The notes below the pieces were generated by a model. It was not told where the DNA came from and did no database searches. It saw nothing but the letters and a program-made list of their open reading frames with translations. This document shows positions 1 through 7,178 of a stretch of DNA of 9,484 bases, piece after piece; position 1 is the first letter of the stretch; each line of letters starts with the position of its first letter. Origin of the DNA: Chitinophagaceae bacterium (GTDB lineage: Bacteria > Bacteroidota > Bacteroidia > Chitinophagales > Chitinophagaceae); assembly GCA_016741945.1 (NCBI GenBank), contig JACVCQ010000003.1:14122-23605 (forward strand), in the 5' to 3' direction. A program made the translations under genes and the position numbers.

Positions 1-1270
1 CTGGGTTGAAAACTCCTGAAACCCTAACAATGGTATTTGAAGAAGGACTTCTGTTTAGAATAACTGAACTATTAGTACATACATTCGTATTCGAAATAGT
101 AAAATCTGCAACAGGTTTTTGTGAAACATAGATTGGACTAACCACTACATCAGAAACCCCACATGGATTAGAGGCTTTTATTGAAGTAGAAAAGGAATTA
201 TTATTTGCTGTGGGCGCAAAGCATGAAGATGTCAAAAATGTATGTGTAAAGTTTGTTGGTGCGGGGTGATTTACAATTAGAGGAGTTGTTCCGTCGTTGA
301 CGGTAATTGTATAAACTGTGCCTGGGGGATTTGATGTAGTGCTTGAAATTGGAAATGTAAGTGCATCTCCTGTACATATCACCGTGTTTCCCGGACTACC
401 AAATGCAACAGCAGGCGTAGATCCTACAAAAACATAATTTGTTGCAACATTTTCGCATCCATTTTGCCCCGTTACTGTAAAAGTAAGAGTATAAATCCCT
501 GTTGTATAATTTTGAGTTACTCCAGGACTAGAGAAAGTAGCACTTTGAAAATCAGCATTACCATTCCCCCAAACTATTTTATAAGCTGTATTATTAGTAT
601 TAGATCCATTTAAAAATGTAAAACTTGCATTGGAAGCACTACAATTGGTATAATAAGTGGCGTTATTATATGTTGTGCTTCCGGTACCTAATAAAGTTGT
701 TGAAGGCAATTGCTTCTTTGTAACACTGTTTGTAACAGAGTTGGTACAGCCATTGGCATCTGTTACAGTTAACGACACATTGAAATTTTGTGTTCCATTA
801 CCAGAATTACCAACAAATGATTTTACGGGATTTTGTAAGGTTGACGTATTTCCTGTTCCAGAATTAGCATCATCAAAATTCCAAGCATAAGTTAGTGATG
901 TGCCAACAGAAGTATTAGTAAATGTTGTATTTACATTCGCACAATCATTTTGTGAAGAAACTGTAAAACCAGCAGTTGGGTTTGCATTCACAACTAAAAC
1001 AACTGCTGGAGTAGTTATTGAGTTATTAATTACCACTGTATAACTACCAGATGAGGTTGCAATTAACGAACTGCCTGTCTGAGCTGGAGTAATTTCAATA
1101 TTATCTTTGAACCATTTATAAGTATTTGTCCCAGATGGCGCATCTTTAATGGTAAATGTTTTCGTTTGTCCAGAACAAATATTTAATGAACCTGTATAGT
1201 CTATTGTTTGTGCAGATAAAATAATAGGTCTAAGCGTAGCAAGTATAATAATGAAAAGAATACCCCTCAT
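1..1270 (-). CDS. Large exported PKD/Ig-like repeat protein, N-terminal part (runs off left edge)
   Basis: The frame is open from an ATG at 1270-1268 to the window edge with no stop: 423 codons, with the C-terminus missing. Residues 1-20 are a signal peptide (hydrophobic run FIIILATL, likely cleavage after the Ala of LSA-Q). An Ig-like unit follows (about 22-98, with YKWFKDN and GSYTVVIN), then PKD-like units starting near residue 98 (AGFTVSSQNDC, then YAWNFDD and VTDANGC), and further units with the recurring pattern C-x-G...F-x-I and TFTVTGQNGC. Bacteroidota proteins of this kind are surface adhesins or gliding-associated proteins, usually secreted by the type IX system through a C-terminal domain that would lie outside the window. 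Ser/Thr/Asn/Gly richness fits an extracellular protein. Its specific ligand is unknown. No clear Shine-Dalgarno sequence or exact TAnnTTTG box is visible upstream. Exported PKD protein is secure; T9SS export is inference. Confidence 0.88.
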   Translation of the reverse strand, partial: MRGILFIIILATLRPIILSAQTIDYTGSLNICSGQTKTFTIKDAPSGTNTYKWFKDNIEITPAQTGSSLIATSSGSYTVVINNSITTPAVVLVVNANPTAGFTVSSQNDCANVNTTFTNTSVGTSLTYAWNFDDANSGTGNTSTLQNPVKSFVGNSGNGTQNFNVSLTVTDANGCTNSVTNSVTKKQLPSTTLLGTGSTTYNNATYYTNCSASNASFTFLNGSNTNNTAYKIVWGNGNADFQSATFSSPGVTQNYTTGIYTLTFTVTGQNGCENVATNYVFVGSTPAVAFGSPGNTVICTGDALTFPISSTTSNPPGTVYTITVNDGTTPLIVNHPAPTNFTHTFLTSSCFAPTANNNSFSTSIKASNPCGVSDVVVSPIYVSQKPVADFTISNTNVCTNSSVILNRSPSSNTIVRVSGVFNP

Positions 1271-1639
1271 TCGACAAAAGTTGATTAAGTATGTAAACAA
1301 TTTTTAGTCGATTGGGGCGACTTCAGATTACGTAGTAAAATAAAAATAATCATTATACGGGGATTTTAATTATTTGCCTGTCATTTTATCAATAAATATT
1401 TATTTAGAAATTAAAGTCGGTTTCGTTAGTATTTTCTCTTCTCCTCATATTGTTGGCAGCTATTTAAAAAATAAGAATAGTAATTATTAAAACGAATAAT
1501 GCTAATGAATGCTCTGTTCTATTCATTCATAAAATACCTATGCAACAGTATCTTTATTCTTATATTTTAAGTATGCCTGTCAATTTCAGGCTATCATATT
1601 TTATAGCTCAGCATTACTTTCCTTGTATTCCTTAATCGT
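1271..1639. other. Intergenic region, AT-rich, weak inverted repeats only
   Basis: No credible gene is seen in this 369-base gap between the small lipoprotein gene and the PKD protein gene. It should hold the 3' end of the upstream minus-strand operon and the promoter of the PKD gene. Weak inverted repeats are AATGAAT (1504-1510) with ATTCATT (1521-1527), and GCCTG (1575-1579) with CAGGC (1587-1591). Neither is followed by a run of U on the minus strand, so neither is a convincing terminator. A 5-bp repeat, AGTCG/CGACT (1306-1310 and 1318-1322), lies about 40 bases upstream of the PKD start. Confidence 0.5.
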
Positions 1640-1864
1640 TTAAAAACAACAGCTACATGCTCTTCTATGTTTTGCTTTCGCGGTTGTGATATCTACGGCT
1701 TCAATTACGGTACTACATTTTCGCAATCCCTGGCAATGGCTTGTTTTATGATATGCTTTTGATTGTGGGCCGTTGCAGAGGTACACGCTACTACTATGGC
1801 TACACCCTAGTATAGCTAGACTCAGTACGATAAAAGTTTTTTGTATTTGTACTATAACTCTCAA
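1640..1864 (-). CDS. Small Cys/His-rich lipoprotein with Ada-like zinc-binding pattern
   Basis: This encodes 74 residues. Residues 10-21 form a short hydrophobic stretch ending in a lipobox-like AILGC, so Cys21 is the likely lipidated residue. The mature part has a spaced pattern of potential metal ligands: VYLC (Cys30), YHKTSHC (His39, Cys44), GLRKC (Cys50), then RRACSCC (Cys70, 72, 73). The YH-x4-C...C-x-C layout resembles the small Ada-type metal-binding modules often seen in exported Bacteroidota proteins; that family assignment is by memory of pattern. The start is the TTG at 1864-1862: an in-frame TAA lies only 10 bases upstream (1876-1874), and no ATG or GTG precedes the signal sequence. 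It begins 22 bases after the DUF4407 stop, so it is probably the last gene of that operon. Function is unknown; periplasmic or outer-membrane metal or redox binding is possible. Confidence 0.72.
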   Translation of the reverse strand: MRVIVQIQKTFIVLSLAILGCSHSSSVYLCNGPQSKAYHKTSHCQGLRKCSTVIEAVDITTAKAKHRRACSCCF

Positions 1865-1886
1865 AATTTCTTTTTAAAACAAAAAC

Positions 1887-2885
1887 CTATCTTCCCGACA
1901 AAAGATTCAGCTTTTTAACATGCATATCCATTTGGTGGGCAATCATGGCATCATAGTCTGTAGCTTTTTCATGGCGTTTGTTCATGAGAATAAAAAATTC
2001 AAGGCCGAGTAATAAGAAAAACCATATCAAGTAAACAACTAGTGCAGGAACAGATTTACCAAGTAAGCTAAACATGATGTTTAATTCATCTAAAAACCCC
2101 GTTTTTTCTTTTAAGGTTCTTTCAATTGAACTCCTGAGATTCGACAATGAATCTCCCTGCGATAGGATCATTCTTTGCAAGGAGTTAATTTGTGAGTCTA
2201 AAGGAGCAATCAAAGCGATATTAGGGTTAGGAATTTGTGATCTACCAATTGTTGCTTTGTTTACATATTGAGTTCTTGTTATCATTTTACCAGTAACCGT
2301 ATCTGTTTCACTATATGTTACTGGAACCGGACTACTTTGAGTAGTAGTGGTATTTATTACAGGATTATTTTGAATTTCGGCATTCAGTGCCACTCGTTGT
2401 TTATTTTTATCATTAAGCTGATTTTTTAATTGATCAATTTGTTTTTGCCTGATACTAGCCCTAGAAGGATAAATAATTTCAATCTTATTATTAATAAATT
2501 GCTCCTTCTCTAATTCAATATCATCTTTAAAAATTATTTGGTCAATAATGATCGAACCAATGATTGCCATCATCACTGCAATAACTCCCCGGAATATTTG
2601 CAAATAATTATTCTTATGGGTTTGCATGATGATCTGCCGCTCAATCTGGATAATTACAATTATAAAAACTAGCGAGCAAGCCATACTGGTACTAGCACTG
2701 GCATGCAAGTATCTATTTGCAAAAGAATATCCAATTATACCCCATAGCAAGCACATGATGATCATGGCTGCTGTATATTTTTTTACCGATTTTTTGGATA
2801 CTTCACTGCAGTTTTTTAAAATAAAATAATTATAGCCCGTAAGGAAACAGCCTATTTTTATCCAGCTTTCTCGTATGTTAAACAT
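1887..2885 (-). CDS. DUF4407 family membrane protein
   Basis: This 332-residue protein is recognised as DUF4407-like from its N-terminal layout: a GCFLTGYNYFILKNCSEVS lead-in before the first membrane helix. Predicted helices lie at about 38-57 (MIIMCLLWGIIGYSFA), 67-80, 97-118 (GVIAVMMAIIGSIIIDQIIF) and 279-301 (VPALVVYLIWFFLLLGLEFF). Between the third and fourth is a soluble segment of about 160 residues with two coiled-coil-like stretches (about 123-170 and 228-262) around a Thr/Ser/Pro-rich linker. With the N-terminus inside, this segment would be periplasmic and the C-terminal tail cytoplasmic. The length is normal for the family, whose biochemical role is not established. The ATG is at 2885-2883, two bases after the stop of the upstream gene, so the two are almost certainly co-translated and may act together. 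Confidence 0.82.
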   Translation of the reverse strand: MFNIRESWIKIGCFLTGYNYFILKNCSEVSKKSVKKYTAAMIIMCLLWGIIGYSFANRYLHASASTSMACSLVFIIVIIQIERQIIMQTHKNNYLQIFRGVIAVMMAIIGSIIIDQIIFKDDIELEKEQFINNKIEIIYPSRASIRQKQIDQLKNQLNDKNKQRVALNAEIQNNPVINTTTTQSSPVPVTYSETDTVTGKMITRTQYVNKATIGRSQIPNPNIALIAPLDSQINSLQRMILSQGDSLSNLRSSIERTLKEKTGFLDELNIMFSLLGKSVPALVVYLIWFFLLLGLEFFILMNKRHEKATDYDAMIAHQMDMHVKKLNLLSGR

Positions 2886-2887
2886 GT

Positions 2888-3433
2888 TTAAAAATTTTTC
2901 TTATTGCTTTCGTGTATTGCAATGGCAGCCATCCCATTCTGAAAACCCCGCTTATAACTTATGATTAGTCTGTGTGAGTCTCCCTGTTCGATTGCTTCTT
3001 TTTGAAGCTCAAGTATTTTATTGTAATGGTCATCGGCTTTTTCTTTCCTCATCTTCAGTTCATCCACTACGTCTACCATGCCAAGTCTGCTCCTGCTAGT
3101 TATTAAAAAATCAAGTTCGCGAATGGCGTCTTCATAAAAGGTTCTTGCTTTCCAGATCACTATTTCCAGATCGCCCTGTATTTCACGCACTTTTTCAGTT
3201 CTGTAAGACGTATCAGGATTCACCAATGCATCCTCATAACCCGTTTGGTGATAGTCCTTCGACAAAAAGGAATATACCATATGTATATTGTGCTGGGCTA
3301 TTTCACTTTCTTCGTTTGGCTCAGCATAATTATTTACATGCCCTTTTTCTATAAAAACATCTTCAGGAATTTCAGGATTATTTGGAAGGTTATCTGTACC
3401 TTTTTTTTCGAACATTTTAGATATCCAAGACAT
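2888..3433 (-). CDS. Hypothetical soluble protein, partner of the DUF4407 protein
   Basis: I do not recognise this 181-residue protein. It has no signal peptide or membrane helix, so it is probably cytoplasmic. The N-terminal 45 residues are polar and acidic (ENEESE-type composition) and likely flexible. From about residue 80 it is mostly charged and helical (for example VREIQGDLEIVIWKARTFYE, then DVVDELKMRKEKADDHYNKI), consistent with a helical bundle or coiled coil. It closes with a more conserved-looking stretch, RLIISYKRGFQNGMAAIAIH. The ATG (3433-3431) lies 10 bases after the HNH stop, and its stop is 2 bases before the DUF4407 start. This tight placement suggests it couples the nuclease and the membrane protein, or regulates one of them. 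That role is inference. Confidence 0.75.
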   Translation of the reverse strand: MSWISKMFEKKGTDNLPNNPEIPEDVFIEKGHVNNYAEPNEESEIAQHNIHMVYSFLSKDYHQTGYEDALVNPDTSYRTEKVREIQGDLEIVIWKARTFYEDAIRELDFLITSRSRLGMVDVVDELKMRKEKADDHYNKILELQKEAIEQGDSHRLIISYKRGFQNGMAAIAIHESNKKNF

Positions 3434-3443
3434 AATAAAAGAT

Positions 3444-3842
3444 TTAAAGGGTAATTGAAGGAACTTTTAATTTTGAATGACCGCGACCGTGACAGTTAGA
3501 ACAAAGTGTGATCAATAAATAGTCAGGATAATCCCAGGGTACTTTAAATTTTTGAATTGCTTTTATAAAATGATATTGCCGGTGGTGAACTTGAAGATCT
3601 TCGTTACTACCACATATCACACATTTAAATAGATCACGCTCTATAATCTCTTTCCTTTTAGCCTTCCAATTAGGGTGTAGTATAAGTGCGCCGTATGACC
3701 CGTGTGTTTCAGTAAATTCTTTATTTTGAGAGCGGGTCGCTGAAACACCCATTCCGCTAGATATTCCTTGTTTTAGATACCTAGAATACCTAGTCTCTTG
3801 CGGTACATTATATCGTTCATTTTGAAAGTGAAATCTGGCCAT
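3444..3842 (-). CDS. HNH endonuclease domain protein
   Basis: This 132-residue protein has an HNH nuclease domain in its C-terminal half. Visible elements in order are a zinc-binding CVIC (Cys74, Cys77), the VHH motif (His86, His87) that supplies the first catalytic His, and ITLCSNCHGRGH (Cys114, Asn116, Cys117, His118, His122), which supplies the second Cys pair and the N and H of the motif. All key residues are present, so it should be an active metal-dependent DNA-cutting enzyme. The first 60 residues are basic and polar with no recognised domain and could bind DNA or a partner. The ATG is at 3842-3840. It is 70 bases downstream of the solitary nuclease gene and 10 bases upstream of the next gene. 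HNH domains occur in restriction enzymes, phage packaging, homing enzymes and defence effectors; the sequence alone does not choose among these. Confidence 0.87.
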   Translation of the reverse strand: MARFHFQNERYNVPQETRYSRYLKQGISSGMGVSATRSQNKEFTETHGSYGALILHPNWKAKRKEIIERDLFKCVICGSNEDLQVHHRQYHFIKAIQKFKVPWDYPDYLLITLCSNCHGRGHSKLKVPSITL

Positions 3843-3912
3843 TTTTTATTTCGACTTTTATTTATCGCTATCAGGATATTTTCTTTCAGAAGCTGGATGT
3901 ATTATGCTGATT

Positions 3913-4683
3913 TTACGGTTCAGTAATAACCGATGACTCTTTTTTTATCTCTTCTTCAATAATTTTCTTTTCCTTCTTCACTCTAACCTTTATCGCTTTA
4001 AACGGCTTTATCAACCCCACATCCATTTTTTCCGATACAATCTTATGCACTGCTGCAAGTATGATCTCATCTTCACATTTTTCATTGTACCTGGTTTTGA
4101 TTAGTTTTTTAATGCAATTCAGTACAGGGTCGGAGCAGAGGATGCCAGCAATATTGTAAGGGTCGGTTGCTTCACATTTATTCCAGAGCGGTTTGAAAGA
4201 GTTTTTTACTACGCTTTCTTTATGTAAGTGCTGTAAATGATTAGCTGCATTTTTTAAATTGGAGACATCACTCAAATCTATAGCGAATATCAATCGGGAT
4301 GAGATGGGCTGTTCAAAGATGATTTTATAAAACTCAAAATTCTTTCCGTTGGTGAGTAGAGCATATTCTATACCCTCATTAGCACCATAATTCACTGTTT
4401 GCCGTAGATGTTTTTCGGATAGTTGAAAAGAAAGGGCTTTTACCTCTACCAGGAAATGCCTAGTCTTATTTACTTGTATCACATAATCAGCGTACGTACC
4501 CTTGATCATGTATTCTGTTTTTATCTCTTCCAGTTGCTTATATCCTAATACTTCTGAAAGAAACCGGTTAATCATGATGCGAGTACCAGATTCGTCAAGC
4601 TCTTTGATATTACCATCTAAAAAATCCTTACGATAGGCTTTCAGAGAATTGAGTAACTTTTGTTGCTTCAGTGCAGTGAGCAT
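3913..4683 (-). CDS. Solitary HsdR-N-like PD-(D/E)XK nuclease domain protein
   Basis: This 256-residue protein has the fold signature of the type I restriction HsdR N-terminal nuclease domain. A helical lead carries MINRFLSEVLGY (37-48), followed by GTYADYVI with the metal-binding Asp66, FLVEVKA with Glu80 and Lys82 (the D...E-x-K triad), RQTVNYG with Gln95 and Tyr99 (the QxxxY helix typical of HsdR), and ALLTNGKNFEFYKI (108-121). After about residue 150 there is a helical C-terminal region ending in a highly charged Lys/Glu-rich tail. No helicase or motor domain and no HsdM or HsdS gene is present, so this is not a complete restriction enzyme. Stand-alone HsdR-N proteins are common in Bacteroidota, with poorly known roles. 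The ATG is at 4683-4681. A good -7 box and an 18-bp palindrome lie just upstream, so it probably has its own regulated promoter. Confidence 0.83.
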   Translation of the reverse strand: MLTALKQQKLLNSLKAYRKDFLDGNIKELDESGTRIMINRFLSEVLGYKQLEEIKTEYMIKGTYADYVIQVNKTRHFLVEVKALSFQLSEKHLRQTVNYGANEGIEYALLTNGKNFEFYKIIFEQPISSRLIFAIDLSDVSNLKNAANHLQHLHKESVVKNSFKPLWNKCEATDPYNIAGILCSDPVLNCIKKLIKTRYNEKCEDEIILAAVHKIVSEKMDVGLIKPFKAIKVRVKKEKKIIEEEIKKESSVITEP

Positions 4684-4690
4684 AAAATTC

Positions 4691-4723
4691 GTTTTGGTTG
4701 ATGCGTGTAGGCTTGACCAAAAC
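4691..4723. repeat. Inverted repeat overlapping the nuclease -7 box
   Basis: GTTTTGGT (4691-4698) and ACCAAAAC (4716-4723) are perfect 8-bp inverted repeats separated by 17 bases. The distal arm covers most of the predicted -7 box. The proximal arm lies 8 bases before the nuclease start codon, in the predicted 5' untranslated region. It could be an operator or an RNA hairpin near the start; neither is shown. Confidence 0.5.
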
Positions 4724-4725
4724 TA
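4718..4725 (-). promoter_or_regulatory. Bacteroidota-type -7 promoter box for the nuclease gene
   Basis: Read on the minus strand this is TAGTTTTG, an exact match to the Bacteroidota -7 consensus TAnnTTTG. It lies 34 bases upstream of the ATG at 4683, which would give a short leader of roughly 25-30 bases. A clean TTG at the -33 position is missing; that position is occupied by the edge of the 18-bp palindrome at 4746-4763, 20 bases upstream of the box. Confidence 0.55.
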
Positions 4726-4745
4726 ATAGGCAGGGTTCTCTTTTT

Positions 4746-4763
4746 GTTACGGTTAACCGTAAC
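4746..4763. promoter_or_regulatory. 18-bp perfect palindrome, operator candidate
   Basis: GTTACGGTTAACCGTAAC is a perfect palindrome with no central spacer, in the 139-base gap between the response regulator and nuclease genes. It covers the expected -33 region of the nuclease promoter. On the minus strand it is followed by AAAAAG, not a U-run, so it is not a normal terminator for the upstream operon. A spacer-free palindrome suits a dimeric DNA-binding protein. Its central 14 bases, TACGGTTAACCGTA, recur inside the kinase gene at 5580-5593. Confidence 0.6.
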
Positions 4764-4822
4764 TAGTGGGATGAATAAAAAGTTTTTGAAAATAATGACC
4801 CGAACTAAAAAGGCATCTTTCA

Positions 4823-5488
4823 TTATAATAAGCCTGCATTGCTGCAAAAAACCATTAGCTGCTGGTTATTTGCAAACCCAAGTTCTTCTCTGATCTGGTT
4901 GAGACGTTTTTCAATGCTGCTTAAGCTGGAAGGTTTAATGTTGTGCTCTTTAAGATAATCTGGTATTTTATTTTGCTGATAACCCTCGCTAAGCAAACGG
5001 ATAATTGTAATATCGAACTCTGTGAATTCGTAGGTATTTGATCGTTTAATTAACTGCGCCAATGACCTAGGATAGTAGCGCTGTCCTTTAGAAAGCGCAT
5101 CCATAGCTGCCTTTAGTTCTTGTACATCATGTCTTGCTTTACGCACATAGGCATCTACTTCATGGTTCTCAAATAGGTTATGTATGTCGACAGGACGATA
5201 CTGGCCAGATAAGATGAGGATAAGTATACCCGGTTGAATTGAACGAACAGCTCGTATAAGTTCAATACCATCATTAATCTTCTGAGCCGTTCCATCATCT
5301 TCAAAAGAAAGATCGGTGATCAGCAGGTCATAAGGTTCTCCCTTTTTTTGAGCGAGTTGAATTTTGGCTAAGGCATCGTCACAGTAAAATGCGTAATCAT
5401 ACTGCTTTACCTTTAGGTCATCCATGGTTTTCTGCACCGATAGATTAGCAAACTCCTGGTCTTCGGCTATAATAACTTTATCAATCAT
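4823..5488 (-). CDS. Two-component response regulator (receiver plus LuxR/NarL-like HTH)
   Basis: This 221-residue protein has an N-terminal receiver domain (about 3-125) with an acidic pair Glu9/Asp10, the phosphoacceptor Asp59 in DLLITDLSF, the switch Ser94 in LILSG and the conserved Lys117 in YVRKA. All catalytic residues are present, so it can be phosphorylated. The C-terminal part (about 155-221) is a LuxR/NarL-type helix-turn-helix: TEFDITIIRLLSEGYQQNKI corresponds to the first helices, and SIEKRLNQIREELGFANNQQ to the recognition and dimer helices. The link between them (PDYLKEHNIKPSS) is a few residues longer than usual. Its ATG overlaps the kinase stop codon by 4 bases (ATGA), so the two are translationally coupled partners. 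Targets are not given by the sequence; the 18-bp palindromes nearby are candidates only. Confidence 0.88.
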   Translation of the reverse strand: MIDKVIIAEDQEFANLSVQKTMDDLKVKQYDYAFYCDDALAKIQLAQKKGEPYDLLITDLSFEDDGTAQKINDGIELIRAVRSIQPGILILILSGQYRPVDIHNLFENHEVDAYVRKARHDVQELKAAMDALSKGQRYYPRSLAQLIKRSNTYEFTEFDITIIRLLSEGYQQNKIPDYLKEHNIKPSSLSSIEKRLNQIREELGFANNQQLMVFCSNAGLL

Positions 5489-7152
5489 GCTTTAATGGAT
5501 TGAAGCGGAAAGCGGATGGCAATCGATGCACCACTTTTATCGCTTTTTCCAAAAATAATCTGAGCGTTCATAGATTGAATACGGTTAACCGTATTATTTA
5601 AACCATTACCATATTCAAACTCATCAGGAAATCCTTTTCCATCATCGCTATAGTTGATTATTCCGCTATTGTTCTCTTTTTTGAATTTTATGACCACGTT
5701 GCCTGCACCACTGTGTTTTTTCATATTGGTCATGATCTCCCGGAGGATCAATAAAAGCTGACTTTTTTGAAAATTGGTTACCTTATTCCAGAATTCAGGT
5801 TGGTTACCCACTACAAATATCTTGGTTTGCTCACTGGTAAATTCATTTAGCAGGCCGTGTATTTGGTTATTGTAATCAGTATCATTAGCGGTATTCATTT
5901 CTTCGTAGGAGATATCCCTCGATTTTTCATACAAATCTTCAATTCTTGTTAGTAAAGGATCCCGTTCAATGGTGTTATTGTGCTCTAGTTCATTCATGAT
6001 TCCATAAAGTCCATTGGCCACTACATCATGTACTTTTTGAGAGGTTTTTAATTTGGAATCTCTTATGGATAGTTCTGCTGCTTGTTTGATGCGGCGTTTG
6101 CGTTTATTATACCAGCTCCAAAGCAGAATAATTACAATCGCCGCTAGCCCCAGCAATCCATAAAACCATAGACGTTGTGTGGTGACTTTTGATTTTAATG
6201 CAAGATTGTCTGCCTTGCTTTTTTGGGAATCATATCTAATGAGTGCAAAGCGATTTCTGGTTGTATCTCTGGCAAGCTGCAGGCTGTCATTTAGCTTTTT
6301 AAATTGGTTATACCATTTCTTTGAAGCCGCGGCATTATCAAGTTTGATGAGCTTATCAATCGCTTCCAGCCTGTCAGCAGGGCTTTGGATGATGTATGCC
6401 TGTTGCAACATTTTGTTAGCATACCATAAAGCAGAATCGGGTTTTATTTTTTCATAATAATCAGAAAGATGGGCATAGCTGGCATTTAAGCCACGATGAT
6501 ATTGGCTATCGGTTCGTATGCGTAGTGCCTGCCAGAATTCGGGTAATACCGGATGGCTAGAGCTCAACCGCCACTTTGTGGTAGCCCTGTTATCCAATAT
6601 TCTTGCAAAAAGAGATGGATTGCTGATTTTTAGTTGTAGGACGGAATCATAAATAGCAATGGCTTTATCGTATGCTCCTTTTTTTTGAAGTGCAACGGCC
6701 TTATCATTCATTAACTCAAGTGGAAAGTTATCCTCTGTTGAAAAACACATCGCCCTGTTATACATATTGATGGCTTCATCATAATGCTGAAGATCAACAT
6801 TGATATTGCCTAGTAAGCGATAGGTAAAGCATAGCTCGCTATGATGTTCGGTATTCAGTGTATCAAGTGTTCGTATGGCGCCTGTTGCACTTTCTTCGGC
6901 GCCATGAAGATCGCCCGCTTCCCATTGCATATCACCCATGAACCTGTATGCGGTTCCTTTTTTAAGTGTATCATCGGCATTATCAACATATCTGTTGTAC
7001 ATAAGGAAAGCAGAATCCAATTTTCCTAGGTGATGATACCAATTGCCTCTGTCATAGTCTGTATACTTCCCGGGAGTATTATGTTTCTTGATGCCGCAAC
7101 CCCAAAGAAGTAAGATGATTAAGACAAACAATTGGTCTTTTGATACTTTCAA
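5485..7152 (-). CDS. TPR-containing sensor histidine kinase, partner of the downstream regulator
   Basis: This 555-residue membrane kinase starts with a hydrophobic leader that ends in a lipobox-like LLLWGC (Cys19), followed by a periplasmic TPR sensor region (clear repeats about 66-98, 108-138 and 148-180). A short coiled stretch precedes a single membrane helix at about 328-347, then a basic Lys/Arg run. The phosphoacceptor helix carries SQKVHDVVANGLY with His375, of the HisKA_3/LytS-like type. The ATP-binding domain has the N box REIMTNMKKHS (Asn476), the G1 box DDGKGF (504-508) and the G2 box GNGL (515-518). All active-site boxes are intact. The start is a TTG at 7152-7150: it is the only start that keeps the leader, since the first internal ATG is codon 51. 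The gene overlaps the regulator by 4 bases. Periplasmic TPR sensors of this family usually detect envelope or protein signals; the ligand here is unknown. Confidence 0.9.
   Translation of the reverse strand: MKVSKDQLFVLIILLLWGCGIKKHNTPGKYTDYDRGNWYHHLGKLDSAFLMYNRYVDNADDTLKKGTAYRFMGDMQWEAGDLHGAEESATGAIRTLDTLNTEHHSELCFTYRLLGNINVDLQHYDEAINMYNRAMCFSTEDNFPLELMNDKAVALQKKGAYDKAIAIYDSVLQLKISNPSLFARILDNRATTKWRLSSSHPVLPEFWQALRIRTDSQYHRGLNASYAHLSDYYEKIKPDSALWYANKMLQQAYIIQSPADRLEAIDKLIKLDNAAASKKWYNQFKKLNDSLQLARDTTRNRFALIRYDSQKSKADNLALKSKVTTQRLWFYGLLGLAAIVIILLWSWYNKRKRRIKQAAELSIRDSKLKTSQKVHDVVANGLYGIMNELEHNNTIERDPLLTRIEDLYEKSRDISYEEMNTANDTDYNNQIHGLLNEFTSEQTKIFVVGNQPEFWNKVTNFQKSQLLLILREIMTNMKKHSGAGNVVIKFKKENNSGIINYSDDGKGFPDEFEYGNGLNNTVNRIQSMNAQIIFGKSDKSGASIAIRFPLQSIKA
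5578..5595. repeat. Second 18-bp palindrome sharing a 14-bp core, inside the kinase gene
   Basis: AATACGGTTAACCGTATT is a perfect spacer-free palindrome. Its central 14 bases are identical to those of the intergenic palindrome at 4746-4763. It encodes Asn520-Ile525 (NTVNRI), in the region just after the kinase G2 box, so coding constraint could explain part of it. The matching core suggests either a shared binding site or coincidence helped by codon choice. Confidence 0.55.
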
Positions 7153-7178
7153 GAATTTAGTTTTCTTAAATATATAAA

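Noticed and set aside
657..890. Plus-strand open frame of 77 codons
   Set aside because: It lies entirely antisense to the PKD protein gene, starts with an alternative codon and has no recognisable domain.
2074..2829. Two plus-strand frames antisense to the DUF4407 gene
   Set aside because: The DUF4407 protein is well supported on the minus strand; the antisense frames have no domain and look like shadows of helical coding.
3444..4683. Complete restriction-modification locus
   Set aside because: Two nucleases are present, but there is no methyltransferase, specificity subunit or helicase in the window.
4746..4763. Palindrome read as a terminator for the kinase/regulator operon
   Set aside because: There is no loop, and on the minus strand it is followed by A residues, not U, so a protein site is more likely.
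6179..7029. Plus-strand frames within the kinase gene
   Set aside because: They are shadows of the TPR/kinase gene, with no credible start or domain.
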